DNA of 58,478 nt from Bryobacteraceae bacterium. Lineage in GTDB: Bacteria > Acidobacteriota > Terriglobia > Bryobacterales > Bryobacteraceae. The stretch spans positions 1-58,478 of the forward strand of contig JAICJH010000043.1 in assembly GCA_025928545.1 (NCBI GenBank), in the 5' to 3' direction. Made by a program: the position numbers and the translations under genes. Shown in pieces: positions 8,616-16,768 of this stretch. Under the pieces are notes generated by a model, which was given only the letters and a program-made list of their open reading frames with translations, was not told where the DNA came from and did no database searches. The number at the start of each line of letters is the position of its first letter. Within the stretch, counting starts at the first letter, position 1.

Positions 8616-10274
8616 TTATCGCGCCAGCAATTCGTAATGTGGCCGTGGCAGAGTGACCGGCGTCACGCCCTTCGTGGTGCCGTAGTTTCGGGCCCGTACC
8701 CAGTTACCGAATTGAACGCCAAACACAAGGCGATCGCCGTAATACGGTGTATCCAGCGTAGTATTCACATCGCCTTCGATAAAGAACTGCATATTATCGC
8801 GCGAGCCGAACGAAAGCTTCAGCATTCCGGAAGGCTGCTCGTCCACGCCCCGCACCAGCCGTTTTACGAAAGCCAGACTGCTTTCGAACTGAACTCCGCG
8901 CATAGTCGCCGCCATGTTGACGCCCGCCTGATCCGCATAACGGATATACTGCGGCGTTGTGAGGGCGGAAACACTGGTGCTCGTGACGTTCGACGTATCC
9001 TTGAAACCCTTCGCGCCGAACACGCCCAGACTCACGCCATTGAAGACGTAGCTCACTGACGCGACACCGGCGGCCATGAACGCTCCGCCCCTCGAAAAGA
9101 CCTGTGCACCGGACGGCAAGAACTGGTTCAGGCCGATGGAAGCGTAATCGAACTGGACAAACGTGCCCAGTTCCATGTGCCCGAAGCGGTTGGCCAGACC
9201 CACGTCGAAAATTGCATCGCTCAGTCCGTTGGCAACGCTGGGGCTGTTGCGCCTTGCATCTCCGTGCACGTAGACCCAGTCGCCGTCAATCTGGACGCCG
9301 TGGTTGCCGGTTTCGTCGGGACCCTTGCCGTTTCCGAACGGAATAAGCGCTTTGCCGAAAATCTCGGCACTGTAGTCGCCTACCCGGCCATGCGAGAACA
9401 TGGGGCCGATGTCCCCGCCCACCAGACTGTACTTGCGGTTACGCAGAGCGGATTGAGTCAGAGCATAATCTGCCGCCTCATGCGCAATCTGTGTCGTTTG
9501 CTCGGAAGTGAGCGGAACAGGGCGTTGCACCAGGGTTCCCGTGTCCTGTTTAATCGCGGCAGTATCCTGCTTAATCGCCGCGGTGTCGGATTTCAGAGTC
9601 GTCGTATCCTGCCGAATTTGAGTTGTGTCCTGCTTGATTGCGGAGGTATTCAGATTCCCAACCTGACTCTGTATCTGCTGCAATTGAGTATTCATGCCGT
9701 CGATCTTAGCCAGCTGTGCGCGTGAATAGGTGATGAAATCCTCAATCGCCGAGTTGATGCTGCCATCGCCGATTTCCATTCCATCGGGTGCGGTCACGGT
9801 AATGACCACGCGCCGGTTCACGAAGAGCGCGTTTCTGTTGCGGGCGTTCTCTTCGGGGCTCTTGCGGCCCTCGCCGCTCGTCTCAAGCTGCGCTGCTGTC
9901 GCGCCGTATTTCTGAAGGAATTGCGAAACGGCCTCGGCGCGCCGGCGTGAAAGCGCATCATTGGCTCGGTTAGAGCCGCGCTGGTCGGCATGACCGATGA
10001 TTTTGACTTTATAGGTCGGATGGGTTTTCAGCAGATCGGCCAAACGAAGCAGACTGGGAAAGCCGTCTACGATTACAGCCTGGTTGGTTTCGAAATTGAT
10101 TTCTTCCCAGTCTGTGGCCTTCGCGCGGGTGTTCTCGATTTGCTGCGAAGATGACTGCGCCGCCTGCTGCGACGATTGCCGCGGGGCTTGCGGAGCCACT
10201 GGTGGCGCGGCTTGCTGCGCGGAAAGAGGAATCGTTATCGCACTTGCGATCAGGACAGACAGCAACGTTTTCAT
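8616..10274 (-). CDS. Outer-membrane protein: N-terminal OmpA domain, heptad stalk, C-terminal beta-rich domain
   Basis: The product is 552 residues with a signal peptide (about 1-20). An OmpA-like peptidoglycan-binding domain comes first (about 55-165: INFETNQAVIV, KIIGHADQRGSNRAND, LSRRRAEAV, NRRVVITV). A coiled-coil linker follows with five heptads of form [IL][KR]xDTxx. The last 280 residues alternate polar and hydrophobic residues like a beta barrel. The usual OmpA order is barrel first, peptidoglycan domain last, so this is reversed. The very C-terminus (HYELLAR) does not end in the classic barrel aromatic. GGAG lies 10 bases before the ATG. The barrel assignment is inferred from sequence pattern only. 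Confidence 0.75.
   Translation of the reverse strand: MKTLLSVLIASAITIPLSAQQAAPPVAPQAPRQSSQQAAQSSSQQIENTRAKATDWEEINFETNQAVIVDGFPSLLRLADLLKTHPTYKVKIIGHADQRGSNRANDALSRRRAEAVSQFLQKYGATAAQLETSGEGRKSPEENARNRNALFVNRRVVITVTAPDGMEIGDGSINSAIEDFITYSRAQLAKIDGMNTQLQQIQSQVGNLNTSAIKQDTTQIRQDTTTLKSDTAAIKQDTAAIKQDTGTLVQRPVPLTSEQTTQIAHEAADYALTQSALRNRKYSLVGGDIGPMFSHGRVGDYSAEIFGKALIPFGNGKGPDETGNHGVQIDGDWVYVHGDARRNSPSVANGLSDAIFDVGLANRFGHMELGTFVQFDYASIGLNQFLPSGAQVFSRGGAFMAAGVASVSYVFNGVSLGVFGAKGFKDTSNVTSTSVSALTTPQYIRYADQAGVNMAATMRGVQFESSLAFVKRLVRGVDEQPSGMLKLSFGSRDNMQFFIEGDVNTTLDTPYYGDRLVFGVQFGNWVRARNYGTTKGVTPVTLPRPHYELLAR
9541..9645. repeat. Five tandem 21-bp coding repeats (heptad stalk)
   Basis: Units of 21 bp start at 9541, 9562, 9583, 9604 and 9625, each beginning GTGTC or GTATC (GTGTCGGAT in the third). 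On the minus strand they code heptads such as IKQDTAA and IRQDTTT in the OmpA-domain protein. This fits a regular coiled coil between its peptidoglycan-binding and C-terminal domains. Confidence 0.85.
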
Positions 10275-10487
10275 TTGATAGGAGCTCCGTTTCAGATTTA
10301 TGGCGGTTGTTGGTTCGGAAAATCAGCGGCCCACGCGTACTACCTCTGGCGTGAATTTCGTCACGCTTCAATTCAGACCCTGTCTCCCACCAAGCAATCT
10401 GTGAACCACCGTTCGTCTTTGCACGAAGCAACGTTGTTGTCCCGTGCGACGGAGCCTCACAGCTGTAAGCTTCAAATCAGCTCTGGA

Positions 10488-10544
10488 TCTTATCGGGGTG
10501 AATCGGCGTGAATCGGCGGCTATTGAGGTTTTTCCGATCCTGTC
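10488..10544 (+). repeat. Intergenic repeat, copy A
   Basis: It starts TCTTATCGGGGTGAATCGGC, has a second GTGAATCGGC unit, then GGCTATTGAGGTTTTTC and ends CCTGTC. It matches the copies at 15654, 27003 and 29495. It lies 15 bp beyond the stop codon of the minus-strand gene at 10560. Confidence 0.85.
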
Positions 10545-10559
10545 AGGACCGGAACGCCG

Positions 10560-10901
10560 TTACCGGTTAAACTGCGGGCCCGCCCGCAGCAGCGACCGAA
10601 CGTTTTCGTCGACAATTGCACGCAATTTGTCCTCACCGATAAACGTAGTCACCACCGGAGGCAAATCCATGAGCACCGTGACATTCGTGTGCTCCACGTT
10701 GATCGTGCCCTTCAGCGGAACGGCTATAAAGCCCAGCTTCCCTGTGAACGAGAACGTCATTACGGAGCCATTCCACGTGCTTTTCTGGTCCAGAATCTGC
10801 ACGCTCGAACCGCCCACTCCGGAAAGCAGCTTGTCCAGAGCCTTGTCCATGATCGGTATGGTCGCTTCCTGCGTCAACCCGTGCGCCACTACCACTCTCA
10901 T
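10560..10901 (-). CDS. Polyhydroxyalkanoic acid system-like small protein
   Basis: The product is 113 residues. The pattern is a short N-terminal strand (MRVVVAHGL), a helix, [36 protein letters not shown] and a final helix containing [13 protein letters not shown]. This resembles the family of putative PHA granule or PHA-system proteins (PF09650-like). The assignment is from overall pattern, without a search. Its ATG overlaps the rlmN stop by 4 bases (ATGA), so it is co-translated with a translation-fidelity gene. That gives no clue to its role, and no PHA synthase is in the window. Confidence 0.6.
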   Translation of the reverse strand: MRVVVAHGLTQEATIPIMDKALDKLLSGVGGSSVQILDQKSTWNGSVMTFSFTGKLGFIAVPLKGTINVEHTNVTVLMDLPPVVTTFIGEDKLRAIVDENVRSLLRAGPQFNR

Positions 10902-11926
10902 GCCGGATTCCTCTTCAATTGACCGCAGGCAGCGTAAATATCAAGCCCACGTGGCTTGCGAATAAAACACGGCGCCGCGCGACGAACAATTTCCTGGAAC
11001 GAGGCCACCCGCTCCGGCAACGGTGTTTCATACGGAATCCCAGGCCCCGGATTCAGCGCAATGAGATTTACTTTGCAATTGATATTGGCCAGCAGCTTCA
11101 CCACGCGCCTGGCGTCCGCGTCCGTGTCGTTAACATCCTTCAGCAGAACGTACTCGAACGTAAGCCGCTCCCAGTTGCGCAGTGGATAGGCACGGCAGGC
11201 CTCCATCAGATCCCTCAAATGCCACTTCCGCGTAATGGGCATCAATTCCTGGCGCTGTTCCTCTGTAGACGCATTGAGAGAAATCGCAAGTTTCGGCCGC
11301 ACCTCGGCTTTACCCAGTTCCTCAATCTTCGGAATGATGCCCGAAGTGGAAACCGTAATCCGGCGTTCGCTCATCCCGACCGCCTCCGGATCCGTCAGAA
11401 TCCGCGTTGCCTTCAGGACATTCGGCAGATTCAGCAGCGGCTCGCCCATCCCCATCATCACGATGTTGAACCTCTTATTACTGACGAGGAGCCCGTTGTC
11501 TCTTGCCACAAACAGGACCTGGCCGACGATTTCGCCCGCCGTCAGCGACCGCTCCAGTCCCATCAGCGCCGTCATGCAGAACTTGCAATCGACCGGGCAT
11601 CCCACCTGGCTTGAAATACAAACCGTGTCGCGGTCCTCTTCGGGCATCAGCACCGTTTCCACGGTGCGCCCATCCTGCAAACGCAACAAATACCGGCGCG
11701 TGCCGTCGATAGAATCGTAAACCCGATCCACCACCGGCAGCCCCAATTCGGCATGAGCGGCAAGCTCGTTGCGCAGGCTCGCCGGCAGCGTGGAAATCTG
11801 CACCAGGTCGGCAACCTTTTGGTTATAGATGGCGCGATACACCTGAGCCGCCCGAAAGGCAGGCTGATCCGGAGGAAGAACCTGTCGCAGCTCGCTAAGT
11901 TCCATCCCTACAAGAGCTTGCGGCAT
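10898..11926 (-). CDS. rlmN: Dual-specificity 23S rRNA/tRNA adenine-C2 methyltransferase
   Basis: RlmN is a radical-SAM enzyme that methylates A2503 of 23S rRNA and A37 of certain tRNAs. The [4Fe-4S] motif CPVDCKFC (Cys110, 114, 117) is clear. So are [27 protein letters not shown] and the C-terminal catalytic Cys334 in AACGQL. The other methyl-carrying cysteine position is occupied by Cys103 in TVCISSQVG or nearby. The length of 342 residues is normal. Only 16 bp separate this start from the divergent M16 gene, so an internal ATG at 11905 (MELSELRQ) is an alternative. Confidence 0.95.
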   Translation of the reverse strand: MPQALVGMELSELRQVLPPDQPAFRAAQVYRAIYNQKVADLVQISTLPASLRNELAAHAELGLPVVDRVYDSIDGTRRYLLRLQDGRTVETVLMPEEDRDTVCISSQVGCPVDCKFCMTALMGLERSLTAGEIVGQVLFVARDNGLLVSNKRFNIVMMGMGEPLLNLPNVLKATRILTDPEAVGMSERRITVSTSGIIPKIEELGKAEVRPKLAISLNASTEEQRQELMPITRKWHLRDLMEACRAYPLRNWERLTFEYVLLKDVNDTDADARRVVKLLANINCKVNLIALNPGPGIPYETPLPERVASFQEIVRRAAPCFIRKPRGLDIYAACGQLKRNPA

Positions 11927-11942
11927 TCACTATCAGATTAGC

Positions 11943-13313
11943 ATGGGCTTGCGCGATGTGGTACAAACGAATCAGGTCTACACGTTGTCCTTCCTTCCCA
12001 CTATCGAAGCACCTCCAGGCTCCGACGCTCCCATTCCGGCCACCCTTGAGCGCGATATTCGAACCACTACGCTCTCGAACGGCATCAAAGTCATCACCGA
12101 AAGCATGTCGCACGTTCGCTCGGTGTCGGTCGGCGTGTGGGTGGGCTCGGGTTCCCGGCGTGAAACTCCCGAGCAGAATGGCGTCTCGCATTTCATTGAG
12201 CACATGCTCTTCAAAGGCACCAGTACCCGTTCCGCCGAAGACATCGCCCGCTCTGTCGATTCCATTGGCGGCAACCTGGATGCCTTCACCGCCAAGGAAA
12301 TGACCTGTTTTAACACCAAGGTGCTCGACGAACATTTGCCCATCGCGATGGACGTCCTGAGTGATCTCGTCCTCAACCCGCGATTCGATCAGGAAGATAT
12401 CGACAAGGAAAAAGGCGTCGTGCTGGAAGAAATAAAAATGGATGCGGATAGCCCCGATTATCTGGTCCACGAAATTTTTTCTTCCAATTTCTGGAAGGAT
12501 CACGCACTGGGTCGCCCGATTCTGGGTACCCGAGACACCGTCAAAGCTCTCTCGCGCGAAGTAATTCAGGATTATTACCGCGCCGTCTACACGCCGGAAA
12601 ATCTGCTGGTAACCGCAGCGGGCAACCTGACGCATGAAAGGCTCGTCGCGTTGGCCGGCCAGCGCTTTGAAAAGCTGAAGCCCGCCGGACCGCTGCCTGT
12701 GGAAACCGCGCCGGCCACTCACGCTCGCGTTTCGCTTCGCTCGAAGAAAGAGCTCGAGCAGGTACATCTTTGTATCGGGGTGCCGTCGTATCCCATCCCG
12801 CACGAAGATCGTTTCCACTGCTACGTGCTCAATACCGTGCTCGGTGGCGGCATGAGTTCACGGCTGTTCCAGAACATCCGCGAGCGTCAGGGCCTGGCTT
12901 ATTCCGTCTACTCCGATATCAGTCCCTATACCGACACCGGTTGTCTGATGGTGTGCGCGGGAACGTCGGTTGAATCGGTCCGTAAGCTCGTCGATTCCGT
13001 CCTGAAAGAGTTCATCGAGCTCAAGCAGAATGTAGTGCCGGATGAGGAGCTTCGCCGCGCCAAGGATCACCTGAAAGGTTCCCTGATGCTGAGCCTCGAA
13101 TCGACTTCCAGCCGCATGTCGAATCTTGCCCGCCAGGAAATGCATTTCAAGCGCTTCTTCTCGCTGGACGAACTTGTCGAGAGCATCGAAAAGGTCACTG
13201 CCGCCGATGTGCAGCGCGTCGCCCGGACGTTCTTCGAGCAGAAACAAATTGCGATGACGATCCTCGGGAACCTGGATGGTTTGAAGATCGGTCGCGAAGA
13301 TCTGGTCTGCTAG
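11943..13313 (+). CDS. M16-family zinc metallopeptidase (processing-peptidase type)
   Basis: The inverted zinc motif HFIEH (His83, Glu86, His87) and the third ligand Glu163 in VVLEEIKM define an active M16 peptidase. GGGMSSRLFQNIRERQGLAYSVYS is the conserved arginine/tyrosine loop of the C-terminal half. The length of 456 residues with no signal peptide suggests a single-chain, two-lobed cytosolic enzyme like PqqF/YmxG relatives. The substrate is unknown. The ATG at 11943 lacks a ribosome site. The conserved domain begins near residue 36, so the true start could be later. Confidence 0.9.
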   Translation: MGLRDVVQTNQVYTLSFLPTIEAPPGSDAPIPATLERDIRTTTLSNGIKVITESMSHVRSVSVGVWVGSGSRRETPEQNGVSHFIEHMLFKGTSTRSAEDIARSVDSIGGNLDAFTAKEMTCFNTKVLDEHLPIAMDVLSDLVLNPRFDQEDIDKEKGVVLEEIKMDADSPDYLVHEIFSSNFWKDHALGRPILGTRDTVKALSREVIQDYYRAVYTPENLLVTAAGNLTHERLVALAGQRFEKLKPAGPLPVETAPATHARVSLRSKKELEQVHLCIGVPSYPIPHEDRFHCYVLNTVLGGGMSSRLFQNIRERQGLAYSVYSDISPYTDTGCLMVCAGTSVESVRKLVDSVLKEFIELKQNVVPDEELRRAKDHLKGSLMLSLESTSSRMSNLARQEMHFKRFFSLDELVESIEKVTAADVQRVARTFFEQKQIAMTILGNLDGLKIGREDLVC

Positions 13314-13347
13314 TTCGCACGCGCCGCCTCAGCGTTCCTGAAACAAC

Positions 13348-15099
13348 TTAGTTCTCGGTCGGCTGGGCTTCCACGTGATCCAGCACGTAAACCGTCACTG
13401 GCCGTTTCTCTTCCACCAGCTTCAGCCCCAACTGCTGTTCGATCGCCTCAGACAGGGTGATCGCCCCGTTCGGCTCCGCCGCATCCGAAGCCATCGGCCC
13501 GCCGGCTTCCGGTCCTGCCGGCCCGCCGCGTCCGCCCCCGCCCGGGGGTACAGGTCCTGCAGCACCCAGGGGGCCGAGATTAGGGCTGAAGTTGATCGTG
13601 AAATCATACGACCCCTCGAGTCCAGTCGCGTTGATTACCGGGGTATTCACGGGCGCCCCAAGCCCCTGTAGTTTATCGGCAAGCTGATCCATCGTTACGT
13701 TCTGGAACATGACCAGCCGGCTCCGGGATGGCATCGCCGTGCGCGGATCTTTCCCGTCCGCCGCCGGCCCCTCCGCGGTTCTCATGCGCTCCGATGGATC
13801 CGCCTTTTTCATCTTCGGCTTCACCGCAACCAGCTTCCACGCAGTCAGCGGCCGCTCCTCTTTGTGCATCTTCAGCTTGAACCGGTCTTCCAGCAGTGCC
13901 CGCATCATCAGCCATGCCGATTCGTTATCGTCGGGCGAAATCATTGGGCCGACCGGCACGGCTGGCGTGGATTCGTTTTGTAAACCGGCATTGGCCGATG
14001 GAGCCGGAGGCTTGGCGAGAATCGTATAGGAAGACTGCAGAGCCGCATCCATTTCGGGCTTCGTAATCAGCGTGTTGTTCTGGAGCGCATAGGCATTGTT
14101 GATCAGCAATCGCAGCGGCAGATTCTGAAAGTTGACTCCGCCGCCTTTCGTGATCTGCAGGCGGCCGCCGCGCCCACCGGGCTCGCTCGGCTTCACATCG
14201 GCCACTTCGAACTCTTTGGGGTGTTCGACTGCCATGGCTTCCGTTACCCCGGGCCCGTTCGGCGTCGGCTTTTGCGCGCCATCCACAATAAGCACCTGGA
14301 GCGGCACTTTGGTGGCGGTCAGCTTCAGCCCGAGTTGCTTCTCCACCGCGTCGAAAACCGTAATCGTGCCATCCGTCGAGCCCCCGCTCAGCCCGCCGAG
14401 CCGGAGGCTAATCTTGAATTCGAAATCCCACGCGCCCTTGAGCTCCGTCCCATCCGTTACCGGACTGACGGACCCGTTTTGGGAAACCTGCCCCCGCAGA
14501 AACGTCGCCAACGCGTCCATTGTCATGCTGTGGCAGGTGAAAGTGTTGTAAATCGGGCCGGCGCTCGGGTCAATTCTGAATCCGCCACCCGGCATGGCCG
14601 TAGCGCCCGGTCCGCCGATTTGGCCGCGGCAACCGTTATCGCCCGGATTTTCCGCCTGCTTGATTTTGGGCGTTTTTCCCGCCGTCAACACATACGCCTG
14701 AAGATCGCGCGTGTCGTTGTGTACCACCAGTTTGAAGCGTTCCGCCAGAAGGTTCTGCAGCCTCAGCTTCTGCGTCTCGGGCGTGGAGCCCGCCGGAAGC
14801 TTCGCATTGACGTCGAAGCGGTCCCATTCCAGCCAGTTGGGGCCGCCCAGAATCTTTTCCGGATCTGTGCCATCAGCCTGATTGATCAGATCGAGCAGAC
14901 TGGAATTGCGGAGCTCGTACCGGCCACCGGCCACGTACGGCGCTCCCCGAAAAACACCGATTCGAACGACGCCGCCCGAAGTAGCCGGAGTCGCATGAAT
15001 GTCAACCATCGCAAAGGCTGGTCTCGGCTCCGGTGATTGTGTATATGCCAGTCCGCCAATAACCGCGGCGCAGGCGAGAGCTGCGGGAATTCGTCTCAC
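13348..15099 (-). CDS. TIGR03435-type exported protein with two tandem domains
   Basis: The product is 583 residues with a signal peptide. TIGR03435 is a family of unknown function, multi-copy in Solibacter-like acidobacteria. Two copies are visible. Copy one has LLDLINQA, LLAERFKLVVHNDTRDL, a middle SMTMDALATFLRG and AVEKQLGLKL near residue 265. Copy two has FEVADVKPSEPG, LRLLINNAYAL, LLEDRFKLKMHKEERPL, LADKLQGL and AIEQQLGLKLVEEKRPV. A proline/glycine-rich tract precedes the end of copy two. The GTG start is well supported by GGAGGT 6 bases upstream. It is convergent with the M16 gene, 34 bp apart. Confidence 0.88.
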   Translation of the reverse strand: MRRIPAALACAAVIGGLAYTQSPEPRPAFAMVDIHATPATSGGVVRIGVFRGAPYVAGGRYELRNSSLLDLINQADGTDPEKILGGPNWLEWDRFDVNAKLPAGSTPETQKLRLQNLLAERFKLVVHNDTRDLQAYVLTAGKTPKIKQAENPGDNGCRGQIGGPGATAMPGGGFRIDPSAGPIYNTFTCHSMTMDALATFLRGQVSQNGSVSPVTDGTELKGAWDFEFKISLRLGGLSGGSTDGTITVFDAVEKQLGLKLTATKVPLQVLIVDGAQKPTPNGPGVTEAMAVEHPKEFEVADVKPSEPGGRGGRLQITKGGGVNFQNLPLRLLINNAYALQNNTLITKPEMDAALQSSYTILAKPPAPSANAGLQNESTPAVPVGPMISPDDNESAWLMMRALLEDRFKLKMHKEERPLTAWKLVAVKPKMKKADPSERMRTAEGPAADGKDPRTAMPSRSRLVMFQNVTMDQLADKLQGLGAPVNTPVINATGLEGSYDFTINFSPNLGPLGAAGPVPPGGGGRGGPAGPEAGGPMASDAAEPNGAITLSEAIEQQLGLKLVEEKRPVTVYVLDHVEAQPTEN

Positions 15100-15205
15100 T
15101 ATCCACCTCCTCAGTAACCGAGAAACAGACCGAAAACGGGTGCTTTCCGGATTTAGACTCCGGGCGGATCGGTTTTGTTACTAAATATTTCGTTGTTTCG
15201 GGAAG

Positions 15206-15625
15206 TTAATGTGCTTTACGCTTCACGGCACGGGACATCGGCCATTGAGTCATCGCCCAGCGGATGCGACGGCACATAAACGATGCGGTCCGATAGCTGC
15301 CTTTGTCGCCCCACAATTCACGCTGCAATCGCAGTGCGGAAATACCTTCCTCGCCGGAGCACATCAGATCGATGGCGAGCAGCCATTTGTGGAGCGGAAT
15401 TCGGGAGTCCTGAAAGATGGTTCCCACCGTGACGGTGCACTGCCTGCGGCAGCTTTCGCATTTGTAGACGCCCGCCCGCAGTTTGCTTCTGGCTTCGACC
15501 CTGGACTCCAGTCTGCCCATGGGTACGGCGCGACAGTGCGGACATACCGGACCAGCGGGCCAGCGAGTCCGTTCGAGGTACTCACGGGCGGCGGCCGCAT
15601 TCTGAAAGTGTGGTGGTCGCATCAT
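15206..15625 (-). CDS. IS1595-type transposase zinc-ribbon domain, truncated or stand-alone
   Basis: The 139 residues match the N-terminal part of IS1595/ISXO2 transposases: EYLERTRWPAGPVCPHC, a second CESCRRQ knuckle, then FTVTVGTIF-like CTVTVGTIFQDSRIPLHKWL, ISALRLQRELW and FMCRRIRWAM. The DDE catalytic domain that should follow is absent, since the frame stops at 15206 after about 20 divergent residues. Either an insertion element has decayed or a zinc-ribbon module is kept alone, as occurs in soil bacteria. No terminal inverted repeats were found. Confidence 0.7.
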   Translation of the reverse strand: MMRPPHFQNAAAAREYLERTRWPAGPVCPHCRAVPMGRLESRVEARSKLRAGVYKCESCRRQCTVTVGTIFQDSRIPLHKWLLAIDLMCSGEEGISALRLQRELWGDKGSYRTASFMCRRIRWAMTQWPMSRAVKRKAH

Positions 15626-15653
15626 CCATTCCGCCGCTTACGCCAGCTTAGCC

Positions 15654-15698
15654 ATTATCGGCGTGAATCGGCGGCTATTTGCATTTTTTCGCATCATG
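15654..15698 (+). repeat. Intergenic repeat, copy B (one unit shorter)
   Basis: It reads ATTATCGGCGTGAATCGGCG, then GCTATTTGCATTTTTTCGCA and TCATG. Compared with copies A and D it lacks one GTGAATCGGC unit. It directly abuts the stop codon of the minus-strand DUF1080 gene (stop at 15699-15701). Confidence 0.8.
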
Positions 15699-16646
15699 TT
15701 AAGGAAGCTCTTTGATGCCGAGATTCCTCCAGCGCCAGAAACCAGCCTGAACCCATCGCGTCCCTCCGTGTATCTGGATGGCGATAGGCCCTTCGACGAT
15801 GCCGCCTTCGGCGCGGTTGGTGGTCTCGTGCGCGTCCGTGACCAGTTGATCGTTGATCCAAACCTGCACATGCGGGATGTCGCCTTCCACCCGCAGCCGG
15901 AAAGTATTCCATGCTTCGCGCTTCCAGGCTTTCATCCACGCGGCCTCTCCATTAGGAGCGGCGGCGCCGAGCGGGATTCCGCCCACGACCGGCGGTCCGC
16001 CGCGGCCGCCACCACCTCGCCCCGAGCCGCCCGCAGCGCCCGCGCGCCCAGCACCACCGCTTCCGCCAACTGCGCCGCGTCCGGCCGCGGCGTTGGGATT
16101 CGTTATGCCTTCCAGAATCAGGGAGCCCATGCTGCCGCCGGGCAGGTAGTCCATCGTGACCTGATAGGCATGACCGGCTTCGGTGGAGCGGAAGAAAACG
16201 CCGCTGTCACACCCGTAATCCGGTTTCGCCTCCATATAGAATTCAAAGTTCTTGTACTTCTTATCCGTCAACAGAATCCCGCCGCTTCCGAACGGGCTTT
16301 GCGTTCCAACGATCGCGCCATCCACAACCCGGAACTCCGGGGTATTGCCATGAATATTGGTCCGGCTGGGATGCCAGCCCGTCAGGTTCTGGCCGTTGAA
16401 AATCGGCGTGAATCCATCTGGAACGGTTGGCACGGGTGTTTCGAAAGGTCCCCAGGAGAATGCCGGCAGGACGCCGACCACGAAGTTCTTTTCGCCCGTG
16501 TATGCATCGGCGTTAGGTACCGGTTTGGGAGCGGGAGTGATCGGCACATTCCCAGGGCCGGAGGTCGGCGTTTGAGCGGTGAGCAGGAACGTCACGCAGA
16601 TCCCAACCAATCCTGAAACAGCGGCTACCCGTTTTTTACTGTTCAT
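15699..16646 (-). CDS. Exported DUF1080 (3-keto-disaccharide hydrolase-like) protein
   Basis: The product is 315 residues with a signal peptide (1-24). The DUF1080 concanavalin-like fold begins near residue 77: GFTPIFNGQNLTGWHPS, DGAIVG, GGILLTDKKYKNFEFYMEAK, SGVFFRSTEAGHAYQVTMD, WNTFRLRVEGDIPHVQVWIN and the closing FRNLxIKEL-like ending. Characterised DUF1080 members cleave 3-ketoglucosides. Here a 45-residue glycine/arginine/alanine-rich insert (DNA about 15960-16095) interrupts the domain between GSLILEG and PLGAAAPNGE. The substrate is unknown. Its nearest paralogue in the window is at 49765. GGGGA lies about 5 bases before the ATG. Confidence 0.85.
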   Translation of the reverse strand: MNSKKRVAAVSGLVGICVTFLLTAQTPTSGPGNVPITPAPKPVPNADAYTGEKNFVVGVLPAFSWGPFETPVPTVPDGFTPIFNGQNLTGWHPSRTNIHGNTPEFRVVDGAIVGTQSPFGSGGILLTDKKYKNFEFYMEAKPDYGCDSGVFFRSTEAGHAYQVTMDYLPGGSMGSLILEGITNPNAAAGRGAVGGSGGAGRAGAAGGSGRGGGGRGGPPVVGGIPLGAAAPNGEAAWMKAWKREAWNTFRLRVEGDIPHVQVWINDQLVTDAHETTNRAEGGIVEGPIAIQIHGGTRWVQAGFWRWRNLGIKELP

Positions 16647-16768
16647 ATCGATCCCCGGTGGCGATTCGCTTTATATACAAGCGTCGCGAGTCGAAGATAG
16701 TATATGCCTCCCCCGGCAGAGAGAGCAAGTTTCAGCCACATCGGCGACCGATTCCAGCAGTCGGGTTA

